From: CAVVJA01 sp963801715
GTDB taxonomy: Bacteria; Actinomycetota; Actinomycetes; Mycobacteriales; Jatrophihabitantaceae
Direction of reading: 5' to 3'
Assembly: GCA_963801715.1 (NCBI GenBank)
Contig: CAWDGB010000013.1
Coordinates: forward strand, 1-64,000
DNA length: 64,000 nt
Shown here: in pieces, positions 17,951 to 26,694 of the stretch
Position numbering within the stretch: the stretch's first letter is position 1
How the letters are laid out: the number at the start of each line of letters is the position of its first letter
Position numbers and translations under genes: made by a program
The notes under the pieces: generated by a model
Told to the model about the DNA's origin: nothing
Databases searched by the model: none
Seen by the model: the letters and a program-made list of their open reading frames with translations, nothing else

Positions 17951-18802
17951 TCAGCTGCTGCGCTGACCCGTGCAGGCGTGCAGCAATTCGGACATCAACC
18001 ACACCGTGGGTTCCATGCACGCAGCGGTGAGCGCCTCGTGGTCCTCCTCGGCCGATCCGGGCAGGCTCCCGTCGGCCAGCCCCCAGGCTCTGATGGCATC
18101 GAGGGTGTCCCGCCACCACCGGGCCCACGGGCTGCCGCCACGCACCACTTCGGCGCTGGCCTGGTGGTGGATATTCTGCAAGCCGCAGCGCTCGAATAGC
18201 GCTGGCAGTTTGCGCCCGAAGAGGGGGTCATAGCCCCGGGCGGCAAACCACTGCCCGGCTTGGTAGACCCGGTGGTAGCCGGCATACAGCGGATGGGAGG
18301 GATCCACCGGACCGGCGGTGCCCCAGTCGCCGTCTTCGTCGATGAGCCAGCCGCCCGGACGCAGGCATCGCACCATCTGCTGGACCGCGCGTTCCTGCCT
18401 GTCCGCCAACCAGAACAGCGTCAGCCGCGAACAGACGAGGTCAAACGATCCCGGATCCAGATCGTCGACGGGATCGTCCAGGATGTTGTGCTGCCGCACT
18501 ACCAGATTGGGCACATCCCGCTGAGCCAGGTACCCCACGTCGATGTCGATCGCTACGACGTGACCGCTCGGACCCACCCGCTCGGCCAGCCAGGCAGCCA
18601 TCGATCCCCGGCCGGCACCGACCTCGAGGCAACGCCAGCCAGGCTTCACCAGTTCGCGCAGCCGACGGGAGCCCGGATCGAAAAGGTGCTCGAGTAGTTC
18701 TAGCCGCTCGTCTTCGGCTGCCTCGCGGCCCTTAGCCGCCAAGCGGTATCCGGGGTACGCCTCGAGCGCCGAATCGACTCGGGGACCTTCGACCATTCGC
18801 AT
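17951..18802 (-). CDS. Class I SAM-dependent methyltransferase
   Basis: 283 residues. Motif I LEVGAGRGSMAAWLAERVG, motif post-I VVAIDIDVGYL, motif II FDLVCSRLTLFWL and motif III LRPGGWLIDEDGDWG. The C-terminal region (WARWWRDTLDAIRAWGL) resembles UbiE/COQ5-type small-molecule methyltransferases. The neighbour genes give no substrate clue. It is convergent with tetR. Confidence 0.88.
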   Translation of the reverse strand: MRMVEGPRVDSALEAYPGYRLAAKGREAAEDERLELLEHLFDPGSRRLRELVKPGWRCLEVGAGRGSMAAWLAERVGPSGHVVAIDIDVGYLAQRDVPNLVVRQHNILDDPVDDLDPGSFDLVCSRLTLFWLADRQERAVQQMVRCLRPGGWLIDEDGDWGTAGPVDPSHPLYAGYHRVYQAGQWFAARGYDPLFGRKLPALFERCGLQNIHHQASAEVVRGGSPWARWWRDTLDAIRAWGLADGSLPGSAEEDHEALTAACMEPTVWLMSELLHACTGQRSS

Positions 18803-19031
18803 CGCCCGGCTTTCACTGAAGGGCGGAACACTGACCGTACGATACTGCGCACATTCGTCCCTCGACCATTCATGCCGTGTCGCGTCCTCGTGGCGTAGTC
18901 GGCTGCGGAGGAAGCGACGTTTTCAAAGATCATGCATGGGCGGGGTCGCCGCCCCCACGGCATGACGGGCCGCCACGGCTTAAGACAATGGATGCTGCGC
19001 GATCGACATCGACCGCTGGCAGGAGGCCCGA

Positions 19032-19928
19032 ATGCAAGCGACCTCGACGTGGGAGCTGCCTGCCGGCTGGGTCCGGATCAGCTCGGAGACATGGGGGCCA
19101 TTCGTCATTCGCGAACTGGTGCGCCGCCCCGACGGCGAGGTTGTCGAATTCACCGCCCGTCGGCACCGGAAGGGGTACGGTCCGCGCCGCGCTCGCGGGG
19201 CTACCGGACCAAGTAATCGCACAGCGGGGCGACCCCATGCCGTCCTGTGGGCGCCGCGCGAAATCGGTTGGTGGGTCGGAGTTCTCTTCATGATCGGATC
19301 GGCATGTTTTGCGGTCGGTTCGGTGCCATCGTTGTCAGAGGTGCTATCCGCGAAGGTCATCTCCTCGATCTATTTCGTCGGATCGCTGTTCTTTACCAGC
19401 GCGGGCTACCTGCAATACGTCCAGGCGTCCAGCGCGACCGGTACTGGTGAGCACGTCGTCTACCAGTGGTTCGGGGTCAAGCCACGCGGCCTGGGTTGGT
19501 GGGCAGCCGCGGTACAGCTGCTCGGCACGCTGTTCTTCAACGTGACCACGTTCGAGGCGTTGAACACAGCCTTCACCGTTAGTCAGCAGAACCTGCGGGT
19601 GTGGTCGCCGGACCTATTTGGGTCGATCTGCTTCCTCGTCGCGAGTTGGTTCGCGGTGAAGGAAGAGGCTGCGCCCGGCCATCGCCGTTGGCGTTGGAAT
19701 GAGATTCCGTGGCGAATCGTATGGCTCAACATGGTCGGCTCGATCTTCTTCATGATCTCGGCGATCGCCGCGTTCGTCCGCCCCGCTACTGACGAGGTGG
19801 TCTCAGCCCGCATCGACAACAGCGGAACGTTCTTGGGCGCCGTGTGCTTTCTTTGGGGCGCCTGGCTGCTGCTCCTCGAACTGGCGGACAGCGCCCACGC
19901 TTCAGTTCCAGTCGCCCGGACGGAATGA
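19032..19928 (+). CDS. Multi-pass membrane protein of unknown function
   Basis: 298 residues, not recognised. A cytosolic N-terminus of about 75 residues (WELPAGWVRISSETWG) is followed by about six hydrophobic helices, with aromatic-rich repeated motifs GWWVGVLFMIGSACFAVG, ISSIYFVGSLFFTSAGYLQY, FGSICFLVASWFAV and VGSIFFMISAIAAF. The spacing suggests three helix-hairpin repeats. The first coding ATG follows a GGAGG-like AGGAGG six bases upstream (19019-19024). Convergent with the ABC permease gene. Confidence 0.75.
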   Translation: MQATSTWELPAGWVRISSETWGPFVIRELVRRPDGEVVEFTARRHRKGYGPRRARGATGPSNRTAGRPHAVLWAPREIGWWVGVLFMIGSACFAVGSVPSLSEVLSAKVISSIYFVGSLFFTSAGYLQYVQASSATGTGEHVVYQWFGVKPRGLGWWAAAVQLLGTLFFNVTTFEALNTAFTVSQQNLRVWSPDLFGSICFLVASWFAVKEEAAPGHRRWRWNEIPWRIVWLNMVGSIFFMISAIAAFVRPATDEVVSARIDNSGTFLGAVCFLWGAWLLLLELADSAHASVPVARTE

Positions 19929-19958
19929 CTGAAGCATTCTGCGGAGGTGCGCGGCAGG

Positions 19959-21005
19959 TCAGGACGGGCGGCGGCGGGCGACGGTCAGCACCGCCACGGT
20001 GATGAGCAGAGCGGCGAGTGCAACGAAGATCACGGTCTCGACAGTTTGGATCGGCCAGAAATGCGCGGCGGGTTGGTAGGTCACTGTCTCGTGCAAGCTC
20101 AGGCCGGCGACCTTGGGTTTACAGGCAGCGATAGCGGCGGGATCCAGCGGCTGGGGCTCGCCTGAAGTCGCGGCGGTCCGCACGCTCGGACAGTAGCGGC
20201 TCAGCACATCGAAACTGAGCTCGTTCGGGATGTACCGGTGGCCGGTGCTGTCGGTGATGGTGACGGTCTGGATCCAGTCGCCTGGCGCCAATGTCGAAAG
20301 GTACGTGTCCTGCAACGCTTCGATCCGGCGCTGCAACAGCGTTGCAACGTCGACGTTGTAGGTGTGGGTGACGGCAGGCCAGAAGTTGCCTCGGATCCAG
20401 TGGATTGGGATACGAACGGCGGCGTAGACGACGAGCGTGACGGCCATCGCCGGGATGGTGCGGCGGATGAGAGCACTCGCCGCGACCCCTACGGCCAGCG
20501 CGAAGAGCATGCATGCCACCGGCACGAGGCCCTGGGTGTCGTACCAGGTGCTGTTATAGCGGCCACCGAACGCGGTCGTGAGAGGGTCGAGAGTCCAGGT
20601 GGCTAGCAATCCGAGGATGAGCGCCAATCCGGCAAGCGCGCCGAAGATCAGCACGATCTTCACCGTGATCCAGCGCAGCGGGCTCACCGTCTGCGTCCAG
20701 GCCAGCCGGTGGGTGCCGGCTTCGTACTCGCGCGAAACCAGCGGCGCCGCCCAGAACATTCCGGCCAGCAGTGGGATTGCGATGAGCGCGGCGGTGAATG
20801 GTGGGATGGTGTGGAAGGCACGGTGTAGGGCGTCCAAGGCGTTGCTGCAGTCACCGCCGGCCGCGGTGCACGCCGGCAGGCCGAGTCCGCTGGCCCGGCT
20901 CCGCGCGATTGACCCGACGGCGAGCATCGCAGCGACGAGCCCAGCGAGGATAACCGCCCAGACGGCGGCCTCAGCTCGGTGCTGGCGCCAGGTCGTCCAG
21001 ATCAC
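19959..21005 (-). CDS. ABC transporter permease (YtrC/ABC-2 type)
   Basis: 348 residues from GTG 21005, overlapping the stop of the ATPase gene (GTGA). The N-terminus IWTTWRQHRAEAAVWAVILAG gives a cytosolic helix plus first membrane segment. A large extracytoplasmic loop (about residues 215-310) lies before the last helix. About six membrane segments in all. Together with the adjacent ATPase and GntR regulator it forms an actinobacterial export-type ABC operon, probably for envelope stress or peptide-antibiotic resistance (inference). Confidence 0.85.
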   Translation of the reverse strand: MIWTTWRQHRAEAAVWAVILAGLVAAMLAVGSIARSRASGLGLPACTAAGGDCSNALDALHRAFHTIPPFTAALIAIPLLAGMFWAAPLVSREYEAGTHRLAWTQTVSPLRWITVKIVLIFGALAGLALILGLLATWTLDPLTTAFGGRYNSTWYDTQGLVPVACMLFALAVGVAASALIRRTIPAMAVTLVVYAAVRIPIHWIRGNFWPAVTHTYNVDVATLLQRRIEALQDTYLSTLAPGDWIQTVTITDSTGHRYIPNELSFDVLSRYCPSVRTAATSGEPQPLDPAAIAACKPKVAGLSLHETVTYQPAAHFWPIQTVETVIFVALAALLITVAVLTVARRRPS

Positions 21006-21925
21006 GGCCGGCTCGCCTCCGGCACAACCCAAGGCGTCCGCGCTCGTTCGCTCGATCCACCGCGACGCTCGAGGTAGGCCAGCACGAGGTCCTCTAGGTC
21101 GACCGGTTCCATGGTCAGAGCTGGGTTCAGCAGCGGCTGGCCGTTGCGGACGAGCAGCCGGTTGTGGCGTTCGTGGCGATACTCAGCCAGGACCTCCGCG
21201 CCGCCGGGCAATCGCGAAGTCTGCTCCGGCGCACCGGATACCCAGTGATGCTCGGTGAGGAGCTGATCAAGTTCACCAGCCAGACGGACTTCGCCCTCAC
21301 TGATCACGATGAGGTGATCGCAGACCCGGGCGAGGTCGCCGAGGAGGTGGGAGGACAGCATCACCGTGATATTCGAGGCGACCGCGCTGTCCAGCAGGTT
21401 CTTCAGGAACTCTCGCCGGGCAAGCGGGTCGAGGGCAGCCAACGGCTCGTCCAACAGCAGCACTTGCGGTCGCTTCGCGACGGCCAGCGCGAGCGCCACT
21501 TGGGCGCGCTGTCCGCCCGACAGCTTTCCAGCCCGGCGGTCAAGGGGCACGTTGGCGCCGGCCAGCCGGGCCCGGGCCATGTCGTCATCCCAACTCGGGT
21601 TCATCGCGCGGCCGAAGTGCAACATGTCGGCGACGCTGAACTCCTTGTACAGCGGGCAGTCCTGGGCGAGAAAGCCGACCCGGGCGAGGAATGTCGGTTT
21701 GCTGCTGGGCTCTTCTCCGACTACGCGCAGCCGACCCTCTGACGCTGGCAGCAACCCGACCAGCATGTTCAGAAGCGTCGTTTTGCCGGCACCGTTCGCC
21801 CCGACAAGGGCGGTGATCGACCCGGTCGGCAACGACAGGGTGCATCCCCGCAGCCCCCACAGCTGGTGGCCGTACCGGTGGCCGGCGCGAACGGTATCGA
21901 TTGCGATTTCGCTCGCCGCGTTCAC
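21002..21925 (-). CDS. ABC transporter ATP-binding protein
   Basis: 307 residues. Complete nucleotide-binding domain: Walker A GANGAGKTTLLN, Q-loop region GFLAQDCPLYKEF, signature LSGGQRAQVALA, Walker B VLLLDEPLAALD and H-loop MLSSHLLGD. The C-terminal extension of about 90 residues ends near LEDLVLAYLERRG. The start codon overlaps the regulator stop and the stop overlaps the permease start. It energises the permease encoded next. Confidence 0.93.
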   Translation of the reverse strand: MNAASEIAIDTVRAGHRYGHQLWGLRGCTLSLPTGSITALVGANGAGKTTLLNMLVGLLPASEGRLRVVGEEPSSKPTFLARVGFLAQDCPLYKEFSVADMLHFGRAMNPSWDDDMARARLAGANVPLDRRAGKLSGGQRAQVALALAVAKRPQVLLLDEPLAALDPLARREFLKNLLDSAVASNITVMLSSHLLGDLARVCDHLIVISEGEVRLAGELDQLLTEHHWVSGAPEQTSRLPGGAEVLAEYRHERHNRLLVRNGQPLLNPALTMEPVDLEDLVLAYLERRGGSSERARTPWVVPEASRP

Positions 21926-22314
21926 GCGCTGGCCTGCCTATCAAAATCCCGCATTGTTGCCTCGATAACGTCCATGATGCCGTCGTCGTCCAGGCCTGCG
22001 GCGCGCGCAGCGGCCAGCCAACGCTCCAGCCGCCGGCTCAGCGCGGCCAGCGACGAGGGCGTGGATTGGCTCAGGCTGCGCTGGACGAACGTGCCCTGCC
22101 CTGCTTTGCCGACGACAAGTCCCTCGTACTCCAGTTCCTTGTACGCCTTCTGCACTGTGTTCGGGTTGATCGCGACGCTGGACGCGACCTGGTGTGCGGT
22201 CGGCAGCTTGTCGCCCGGCTGCAACCAGCCCAGCCGCAGCGCTTGCTTGACCTGTGCAACCAGCTGTGCGTACGGGGGCTGCCCACTCGTCGTGTCGATC
22301 CGAAAGTCCAACAC
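21922..22314 (-). CDS. GntR-family (YtrA subfamily) regulator
   Basis: 130 residues, the short YtrA layout without a large ligand domain. Winged HTH: PPYAQLVAQVKQALRLGWL, GDKLPTAHQVASSVAINPNT, VQKAYKELEYEGLV. The C-terminal about 50 residues form a helical dimerisation part. It is the first gene of the regulator-ATPase-permease operon, consistent with autoregulation of the exporter. Confidence 0.9.
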   Translation of the reverse strand: MLDFRIDTTSGQPPYAQLVAQVKQALRLGWLQPGDKLPTAHQVASSVAINPNTVQKAYKELEYEGLVVGKAGQGTFVQRSLSQSTPSSLAALSRRLERWLAAARAAGLDDDGIMDVIEATMRDFDRQASA

Positions 22315-22370
22315 ACAGATAACCCTAGTCTGCCTAGGTAGATAGGTAAAGTTCTTTGTGGAGACTCGCG

Positions 22371-22952
22371 TTAGGCGGCGGGTAAGAGTCGGAACAGGCC
22401 GTCGGCAAGAAGCGCCCGTTGGGCTCGCGCGGTCGGACCGCCCGATTCGAAAACCGCCTGGAGGGCGATCCCGAGGGTGAGTGCGACGACCTGCTGCGCG
22501 AGCCGCACGAGATCGGACGATTTCTCGGGTAGCTGACGATCTTGGCGCAGTAGTTTCTCGACCCGGGCGCGCGCCCGTGTGACGTGACCGTTCTGGACCT
22601 CGGCGAGCTCGGGGTCGCTGACCGCGACGCCCCAGAACGCGATGATGACTCGCCAGTCAGTGAGCCGCTCCTCGTCCAGTGGGAGCCAGGCCTCCAGGCC
22701 GGCCTGCAGGTCCCCACCCTCAGCGACAGCCGCTTCGAATCGGACGGTGGTCCGGCTTGCCGCGGCGCGCAGGGTGGACAGGAGTAAGTCGCGTTTGTCC
22801 GTGAAGTAGGTGCTGACAATGGCCGTGCTCGAACCGGCAGCTTCGGCCACCCTGCGGAAGGTCAATGCTGCCACTCCCTCCCGGGCAACAAGCCGCGCAG
22901 CAATGTCGGTGACGTGGGCACGTTGGCGGGGACGATCGACCTGGATTGGCAC
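22371..22952 (-). CDS. TetR-family transcriptional regulator
   Basis: 193 residues. N-terminal HTH RAHVTDIAARLVAREGVAAL, VAEAAGSSTAIVSTYFTDKR, followed by a helical ligand domain of the TetR_C_6/BetI-like type (WRVIIAFWGVAVSDPELAEV). It is divergent from the ring-hydroxylating oxygenase at 23069 with a palindrome between them. It probably represses that oxygenase; the effector may be the oxygenase substrate (inference). Confidence 0.88.
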   Translation of the reverse strand: MPIQVDRPRQRAHVTDIAARLVAREGVAALTFRRVAEAAGSSTAIVSTYFTDKRDLLLSTLRAAASRTTVRFEAAVAEGGDLQAGLEAWLPLDEERLTDWRVIIAFWGVAVSDPELAEVQNGHVTRARARVEKLLRQDRQLPEKSSDLVRLAQQVVALTLGIALQAVFESGGPTARAQRALLADGLFRLLPAA

Positions 22953-22995
22953 AACGCGATCATGCCGAAGGCTGAAACTCTATGACAAGTGTCCG

Positions 22996-23023
22996 ATGAC
23001 AATTGTAATCTGACAGATGTCAT
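22996..23023. promoter_or_regulatory. Imperfect palindrome, probable TetR operator
   Basis: The 28-base element begins ATGACA and ends TGTCAT, with inner TGT/ACA matches. It lies in the 116-base gap between the divergent tetR gene and the Rieske oxygenase, 45 bases before the oxygenase ATG. Position and symmetry fit a TetR operator. Confidence 0.55.
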
Positions 23024-23068
23024 GCGATGCTTCTGAAAAGTTCTCGTTGGTCCCGGTTGGGAGATCCC

Positions 23069-24196
23069 ATGGTTCACGTGCCCGTTCGCGGTGACTCCCC
23101 CGTCCGCTTCGGTCCGGGTGTCCCGATGGTTCCGGATATCGGGCCAGGGATCGTCGACGCCGGCGTCTACACCGATCCCGAGCGTTACGAACGGGAACGG
23201 GCCACCGTGCTGCGGAACAGTTGGCAGGTCATCTGCCGCTCCGCGGAGATCGCCAATCCGGGGGACTTCATCACGTGGGAGGGGCACGGCGAGACGATCA
23301 TTCTGTGCCGGCGCCGCGACGGCGGGGTCTCCGGCTTCCATAACGTCTGCCAGCACCGTGGTGCCCGGATCGTCAAGGAGCGCTCGGGATGTGCTCGCCG
23401 GTTCACCTGCCGCTGGCACAGCTGGGTCTACGACCTGGAGGGCGCGGTCGTCGGTGTGCCCGACCGCGAGGACTTCGACGCCGGTGAGTTGGACAGGCTG
23501 GCGGCACCGGCGGTGGGGTGCGCCGAGTGGGGCGGCTGGGTGTGGGCTGCCCTTGCCGGCCCGGGCAGCACGCCGCCCCTGCCCGAGTGGCTCGGTCCGG
23601 AGATCACGCCCGACCTCGGCGCCTACCGGATGGAGGACATGAAGCTCGTCGACAAGCTCGTCTGGGAAGTGTCGGTCAACTGGAAGGTGATCGTCGACGC
23701 ATTCAACGAGAACTACCACGCAGCCCACTTGCACGCGAAGAACACCAAGCCCCAAGACGTGCGCGACGGCCGGTTCAGCACCTATTTCGTCTTCGGCCGG
23801 CACGGCATGATGGTCATCCCCTACAAAGGCGTGCTGCCCGAGTTACGCGAAACGCTCGATCACCACATCGCGATCTGCCACTACACGATCTTTCCGACGT
23901 CGGTGTTCAACTGCAATCCGAACCACATCCAGCTGTTCCGGTCCGTGCCGCTCGCCGTGGATCGGAGTCGTTTCGAGTGCTGGGAGCTGCAGTACGCCGA
24001 CGGCGGCGCGGAGTACGAGACAAAGGTCAATGAACACTGGGGTCGACTCAAAGGTGTCGTCGCTGAGGACGTGGAGATCTGGGAGGAGGTCGCCGCGACC
24101 CGGCAGTCCTATGGGTACCGCCGCAACGTTCTCAACGACCGGGAGTGCAAGATCACCGCGTTCCACCAAACTGTGCAGGACATGCTCGATGCGTGA
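23069..24196 (+). CDS. Rieske-type ring-hydroxylating oxygenase alpha subunit
   Basis: 375 residues from ATG 23069; GGGAG six bases upstream decides this start over an ATG 42 bases earlier. The Rieske centre is CQHRGA with CRWHSW 17-18 residues later (about residues 86-110). The mononuclear iron site lies in NENYHAAHLH. Oxygenases of this class hydroxylate or demethylate aromatic and quaternary-amine substrates and need a separate reductase, which is not nearby. Divergent from a TetR regulator. Confidence 0.9.
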   Translation: MVHVPVRGDSPVRFGPGVPMVPDIGPGIVDAGVYTDPERYERERATVLRNSWQVICRSAEIANPGDFITWEGHGETIILCRRRDGGVSGFHNVCQHRGARIVKERSGCARRFTCRWHSWVYDLEGAVVGVPDREDFDAGELDRLAAPAVGCAEWGGWVWAALAGPGSTPPLPEWLGPEITPDLGAYRMEDMKLVDKLVWEVSVNWKVIVDAFNENYHAAHLHAKNTKPQDVRDGRFSTYFVFGRHGMMVIPYKGVLPELRETLDHHIAICHYTIFPTSVFNCNPNHIQLFRSVPLAVDRSRFECWELQYADGGAEYETKVNEHWGRLKGVVAEDVEIWEEVAATRQSYGYRRNVLNDRECKITAFHQTVQDMLDA

Positions 24197-24391
24197 TTTG
24201 CGCCCGAAGCGCAGCGTCCCGTTGGAGCCGCATTCGCTGACGCGGCACCGGACGGGTCATACGAGATATCCCGTCGCCGGGGACGTGGGCGGCGGTTCTT
24301 AGCGCCGATCCTGTGCCGGCGGAGATTCACAAGTGAGACAGCTCGGGCCGGCGTCCGTCGGCGCCCTTGGGACATGGTCGACTGTTGCAAG

Positions 24392-24892
24392 TTACGAGGA
24401 GTTGATAGCAGCGAGGTACGCCGCGTTCAGGCGCTCGCGAACGCTCGGTAATCGCGGTGGGGTATCGGAGCCAAGGTGCGAATGGCGCAGCTCGTCCATG
24501 AACTCTTGCCAGAGCGCGGGGCCGCCTTGTTCGAGCAGTTCGGCGCGAGCGTTCAGCGCGGAGCTGGTGGGCCGGTGGCGAAGTCCCCAGCTGCCGAGCT
24601 GCGCGAACACGGGTACGAGTTGGATCGCGGGTTCGGTCAGGCTGTAGCGCGCCCGCTGGCCGGGTCGGGTGTCCTCGCGGGTGAGCAATCCCAACTTCAC
24701 GAGTCGCTTGAGTCGGTCGGCGAGAATATTCGAGGCGATCCCCTCTAATGAGCCGGCCTGCAGCTCTCGGAAGTAGCGGCGGTCTCCGAAGACGATGTCG
24801 CGGAGGACGATCAGGCTCCAGCGATCGCCGAACGCCTCGACGGCGGCGTTGATCGGGCACTCCGACCGCGGCACATACGCTTCATCACCCAT
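24392..24892 (-). CDS. HxlR-family transcriptional regulator
   Basis: 166 residues. HxlR winged HTH: CPINAAVEAFGDRWSLIVLR, DIVFGDRRYFRELQ, GIASNILADRLKRLVKLGLL, with the usual N-terminal cysteine (Cys12) that can sense redox or electrophiles. The C-terminal extension of about 60 residues is helical. It is divergent from the metallo-beta-lactamase-fold gene at 24967, which is its likely target. Confidence 0.9.
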   Translation of the reverse strand: MGDEAYVPRSECPINAAVEAFGDRWSLIVLRDIVFGDRRYFRELQAGSLEGIASNILADRLKRLVKLGLLTREDTRPGQRARYSLTEPAIQLVPVFAQLGSWGLRHRPTSSALNARAELLEQGGPALWQEFMDELRHSHLGSDTPPRLPSVRERLNAAYLAAINSS

Positions 24893-24966
24893 ACTGCTTG
24901 CAATCTACTACCGCCAGGTTCTACCGTCTCGACAAGCGGTTGCAAACCACAAGCGGAAGGAGCGCC

Positions 24967-25800
24967 GTGCTGAGGCAGGTCGCGGAGGGTGTGCTGATCC
25001 ACGAGAGCGAGTTCATGCAGAGCAACGCCGTTGTCGTGCAAGGCAGGGCTGGCGTGTTGCTCATCGACCCCGGGGTGCAGGGCCACGAAATGGCCTGCCT
25101 CGCGAACGACCTTCGCGAGTTGGGCCAGCCCGTTGTGGCAGGCTTCTCGACGCATCCGCATTGGGATCACCTGCTCTGGCACGCCCGGCTCGGCGCGGCG
25201 CCTCGTTACGGCACGGCGCGCTGCGCGGCCACTGTCCGAGTTCGGCTGTCGGACGCGGGTGCGAAGGCCCGCGTCGCCGCGCTGATACCGCCGGACATCG
25301 CCGAGCAGGTACCGCTGGACTTGCTCGGCCTCATTACCGGCCTGCCCGCCGAGATCGCGCAGATTCCTTGGGATGGCCCTCAAGTCCGGATTATCGAGCA
25401 TCAAGCGCATGCCCCGGGCCATGCGGCGCTGTTGATCGAGGAACGCGGGGTTCTCGTCGCCGGCGACATGCTTTCTGATGTCCTGATTCCGATGCTCGAC
25501 CTGAACGACACTGCGGACCCGATCGAGGACTACCTCGCCGCGCTGCGGCTGCTCGAGGGCGTGGCGGACGACGTCGATGTCCTCGTCCCGGGTCACGGGT
25601 CCATCGGCGGAGCTGATCAGGTACACGCACGGATCGACCAGGATCGCGCGTACGTGCATGCCCTGCGTGACGCCGGTGTTCCCGGCGACCCGCGGGTCGG
25701 CCCATCGGCCACGTACGGCACGGATTGGCTGCCCGGCGTGCATGAACGGCAACTACAGCACCTCGCCCGAAGAAGCGAGCGCGACGGGACGCCCGGATAG
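24967..25800 (+). CDS. Metallo-beta-lactamase-fold hydrolase
   Basis: 277 residues from GTG 24967, preceded by GGAAGGAG four bases upstream. Metal ligands are visible in STHPHWDHLLWH (HxHxDH), in HAPGHAAL, in VAGDMLSD and in LVPGHGS. This is the pattern of glyoxalase-II/lactonase-like proteins. The substrate is unknown. It is transcribed away from an HxlR regulator, suggesting induction by a small reactive metabolite. Confidence 0.88.
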   Translation: MLRQVAEGVLIHESEFMQSNAVVVQGRAGVLLIDPGVQGHEMACLANDLRELGQPVVAGFSTHPHWDHLLWHARLGAAPRYGTARCAATVRVRLSDAGAKARVAALIPPDIAEQVPLDLLGLITGLPAEIAQIPWDGPQVRIIEHQAHAPGHAALLIEERGVLVAGDMLSDVLIPMLDLNDTADPIEDYLAALRLLEGVADDVDVLVPGHGSIGGADQVHARIDQDRAYVHALRDAGVPGDPRVGPSATYGTDWLPGVHERQLQHLARRSERDGTPG

Positions 25801-25837
25801 AGACACGCTTGCGACACAAGACGACCCTGCCAAATGC

Positions 25838-25868
25838 TTGACTCAAGACAAGTTTGACCAAAGACAAG
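25838..25868. repeat. Two 15-base direct repeats, 16-base period
   Basis: TTGACTCAAGACAAG and TTGACCAAAGACAAG differ at two positions and lie one base apart; a weaker third copy begins at about 25809. They lie between the metallo-beta-lactamase gene and the small gene at 26009. The regular period suggests a regulator binding array, but no function is shown. Confidence 0.5.
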
Positions 25869-26008
25869 GACGACAGTGAGCGGCTGGTCACCTCGGCGAC
25901 GAGGCCGGCCGCGGTTTGGCGTGGACGTCGGCTGGGTATATGTCTCATCGGCTGGTGGCCTTTCAAAGTCAGCGGAGCCGCCACGAATTTCGACACGGGG
26001 GTTACCTG

Positions 26009-26191
26009 ATGACGACCAGTGGCGAGCACGAGCCCGGGGTGATCGGCTGGGCCAACTATGACGAGTTGCGGGAAGCGGTGGCCATTGCCCGGCGCGAGCG
26101 CCGGCAGCGGGGCGAAACGTATTTGGCCCGGCACCGTCGGGCGACAGTCGACGGTACGGATGGACAAGACACTGCTCAGCGCAGCGCCTAA
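26009..26191 (+). CDS. 60-residue protein, member of a two-copy family
   Basis: Starts MTTSGEHEP and ends GQDTAQRSA; between lie EAVAIARRERRQRGETY and RHR...VDGTDGQD. A gene of exactly the same length and with clearly similar sequence lies at 63340-63522 (MTTSGENEP... QDATQRSA), including similar bases just before the start (GACACGGGG). Hydrophilic, strongly basic in the middle, no membrane segment. Function unknown. The conserved pair argues that both are real genes. Confidence 0.65.
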   Translation: MTTSGEHEPGVIGWANYDELREAVAIARRERRQRGETYLARHRRATVDGTDGQDTAQRSA

Positions 26192-26240
26192 ATCGCGTCG
26201 CCCGGTGATTCGTCAGCGACGCGACGGCGGGTTCGGGTGA

Positions 26241-26468
26241 TCATCCCGACACCGCTTTTGTCACGTGCGGGATCTGGCCGCGTAATCCATTCAGATCGCC
26301 CGGGCTCGAGCCGCTCGCGGCGGCATGGAGGCGCGCCAGCACACTGAGATCGACCGGGGTGAAGCGCCACCGGGCGAAATGCTCGACGAAGCGGCGATCG
26401 ATCAATGTGTACACCGGCGGTGATTGCCGGTTGATCGTCTGCGCGTGCCCACCGGACCATTGGTGCAT
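26241..26468 (-). CDS. Possible small protein or gene fragment
   Basis: Minus-strand frame of 75 residues containing LIDRRFVEHFARWRFTPVDL and SVLARLHAAASG, which looks more protein-like than the alternative frames. No clear ribosome-binding site is seen and no family was recognised. It may be a remnant, since the next stretch on this strand is a broken aldehyde dehydrogenase. Confidence 0.3.
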   Translation of the reverse strand: MHQWSGGHAQTINRQSPPVYTLIDRRFVEHFARWRFTPVDLSVLARLHAAASGSSPGDLNGLRGQIPHVTKAVSG

Positions 26469-26489
26469 GCACGTGGGGATTATTCCTAG

Positions 26490-26694
26490 TCAAGCGGACG
26501 GATTCCTTCGCGACGGCTGGGTGGCACCACTCGGCTTCTGCGCGACGTCTCCGGCGCCGGCTTGACCACGACCGCGCAGCCGACCGTGCAGCCGGCCGCC
26601 GGCGCGGGGAACTGCGAACGCCGCCAGAATGTTCGGGACGTTCCACGGCACGATGCCGGCGACCACACCGAGCGGCCCCTAGACTCGCGTCGTG
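26490..26694 (-). pseudogene. Aldehyde dehydrogenase fragment
   Basis: Minus-strand reading gives LGVVAGIVPWNVPNILAAF and, after a frame change, GCAVVVKPAPETS. These are the successive PWN and NAD-binding KPAPET motifs of aldehyde dehydrogenases. Everything else of the about 480-residue enzyme is missing. It sits directly in front of the HD-GYP gene on the opposite strand. Confidence 0.6.

Noticed and set aside
25876..26061. Plus-strand frame starting GTG 25876 after the direct repeats
   Set aside because: It overlaps the better-supported 60-residue gene in another frame and has no conserved feature.
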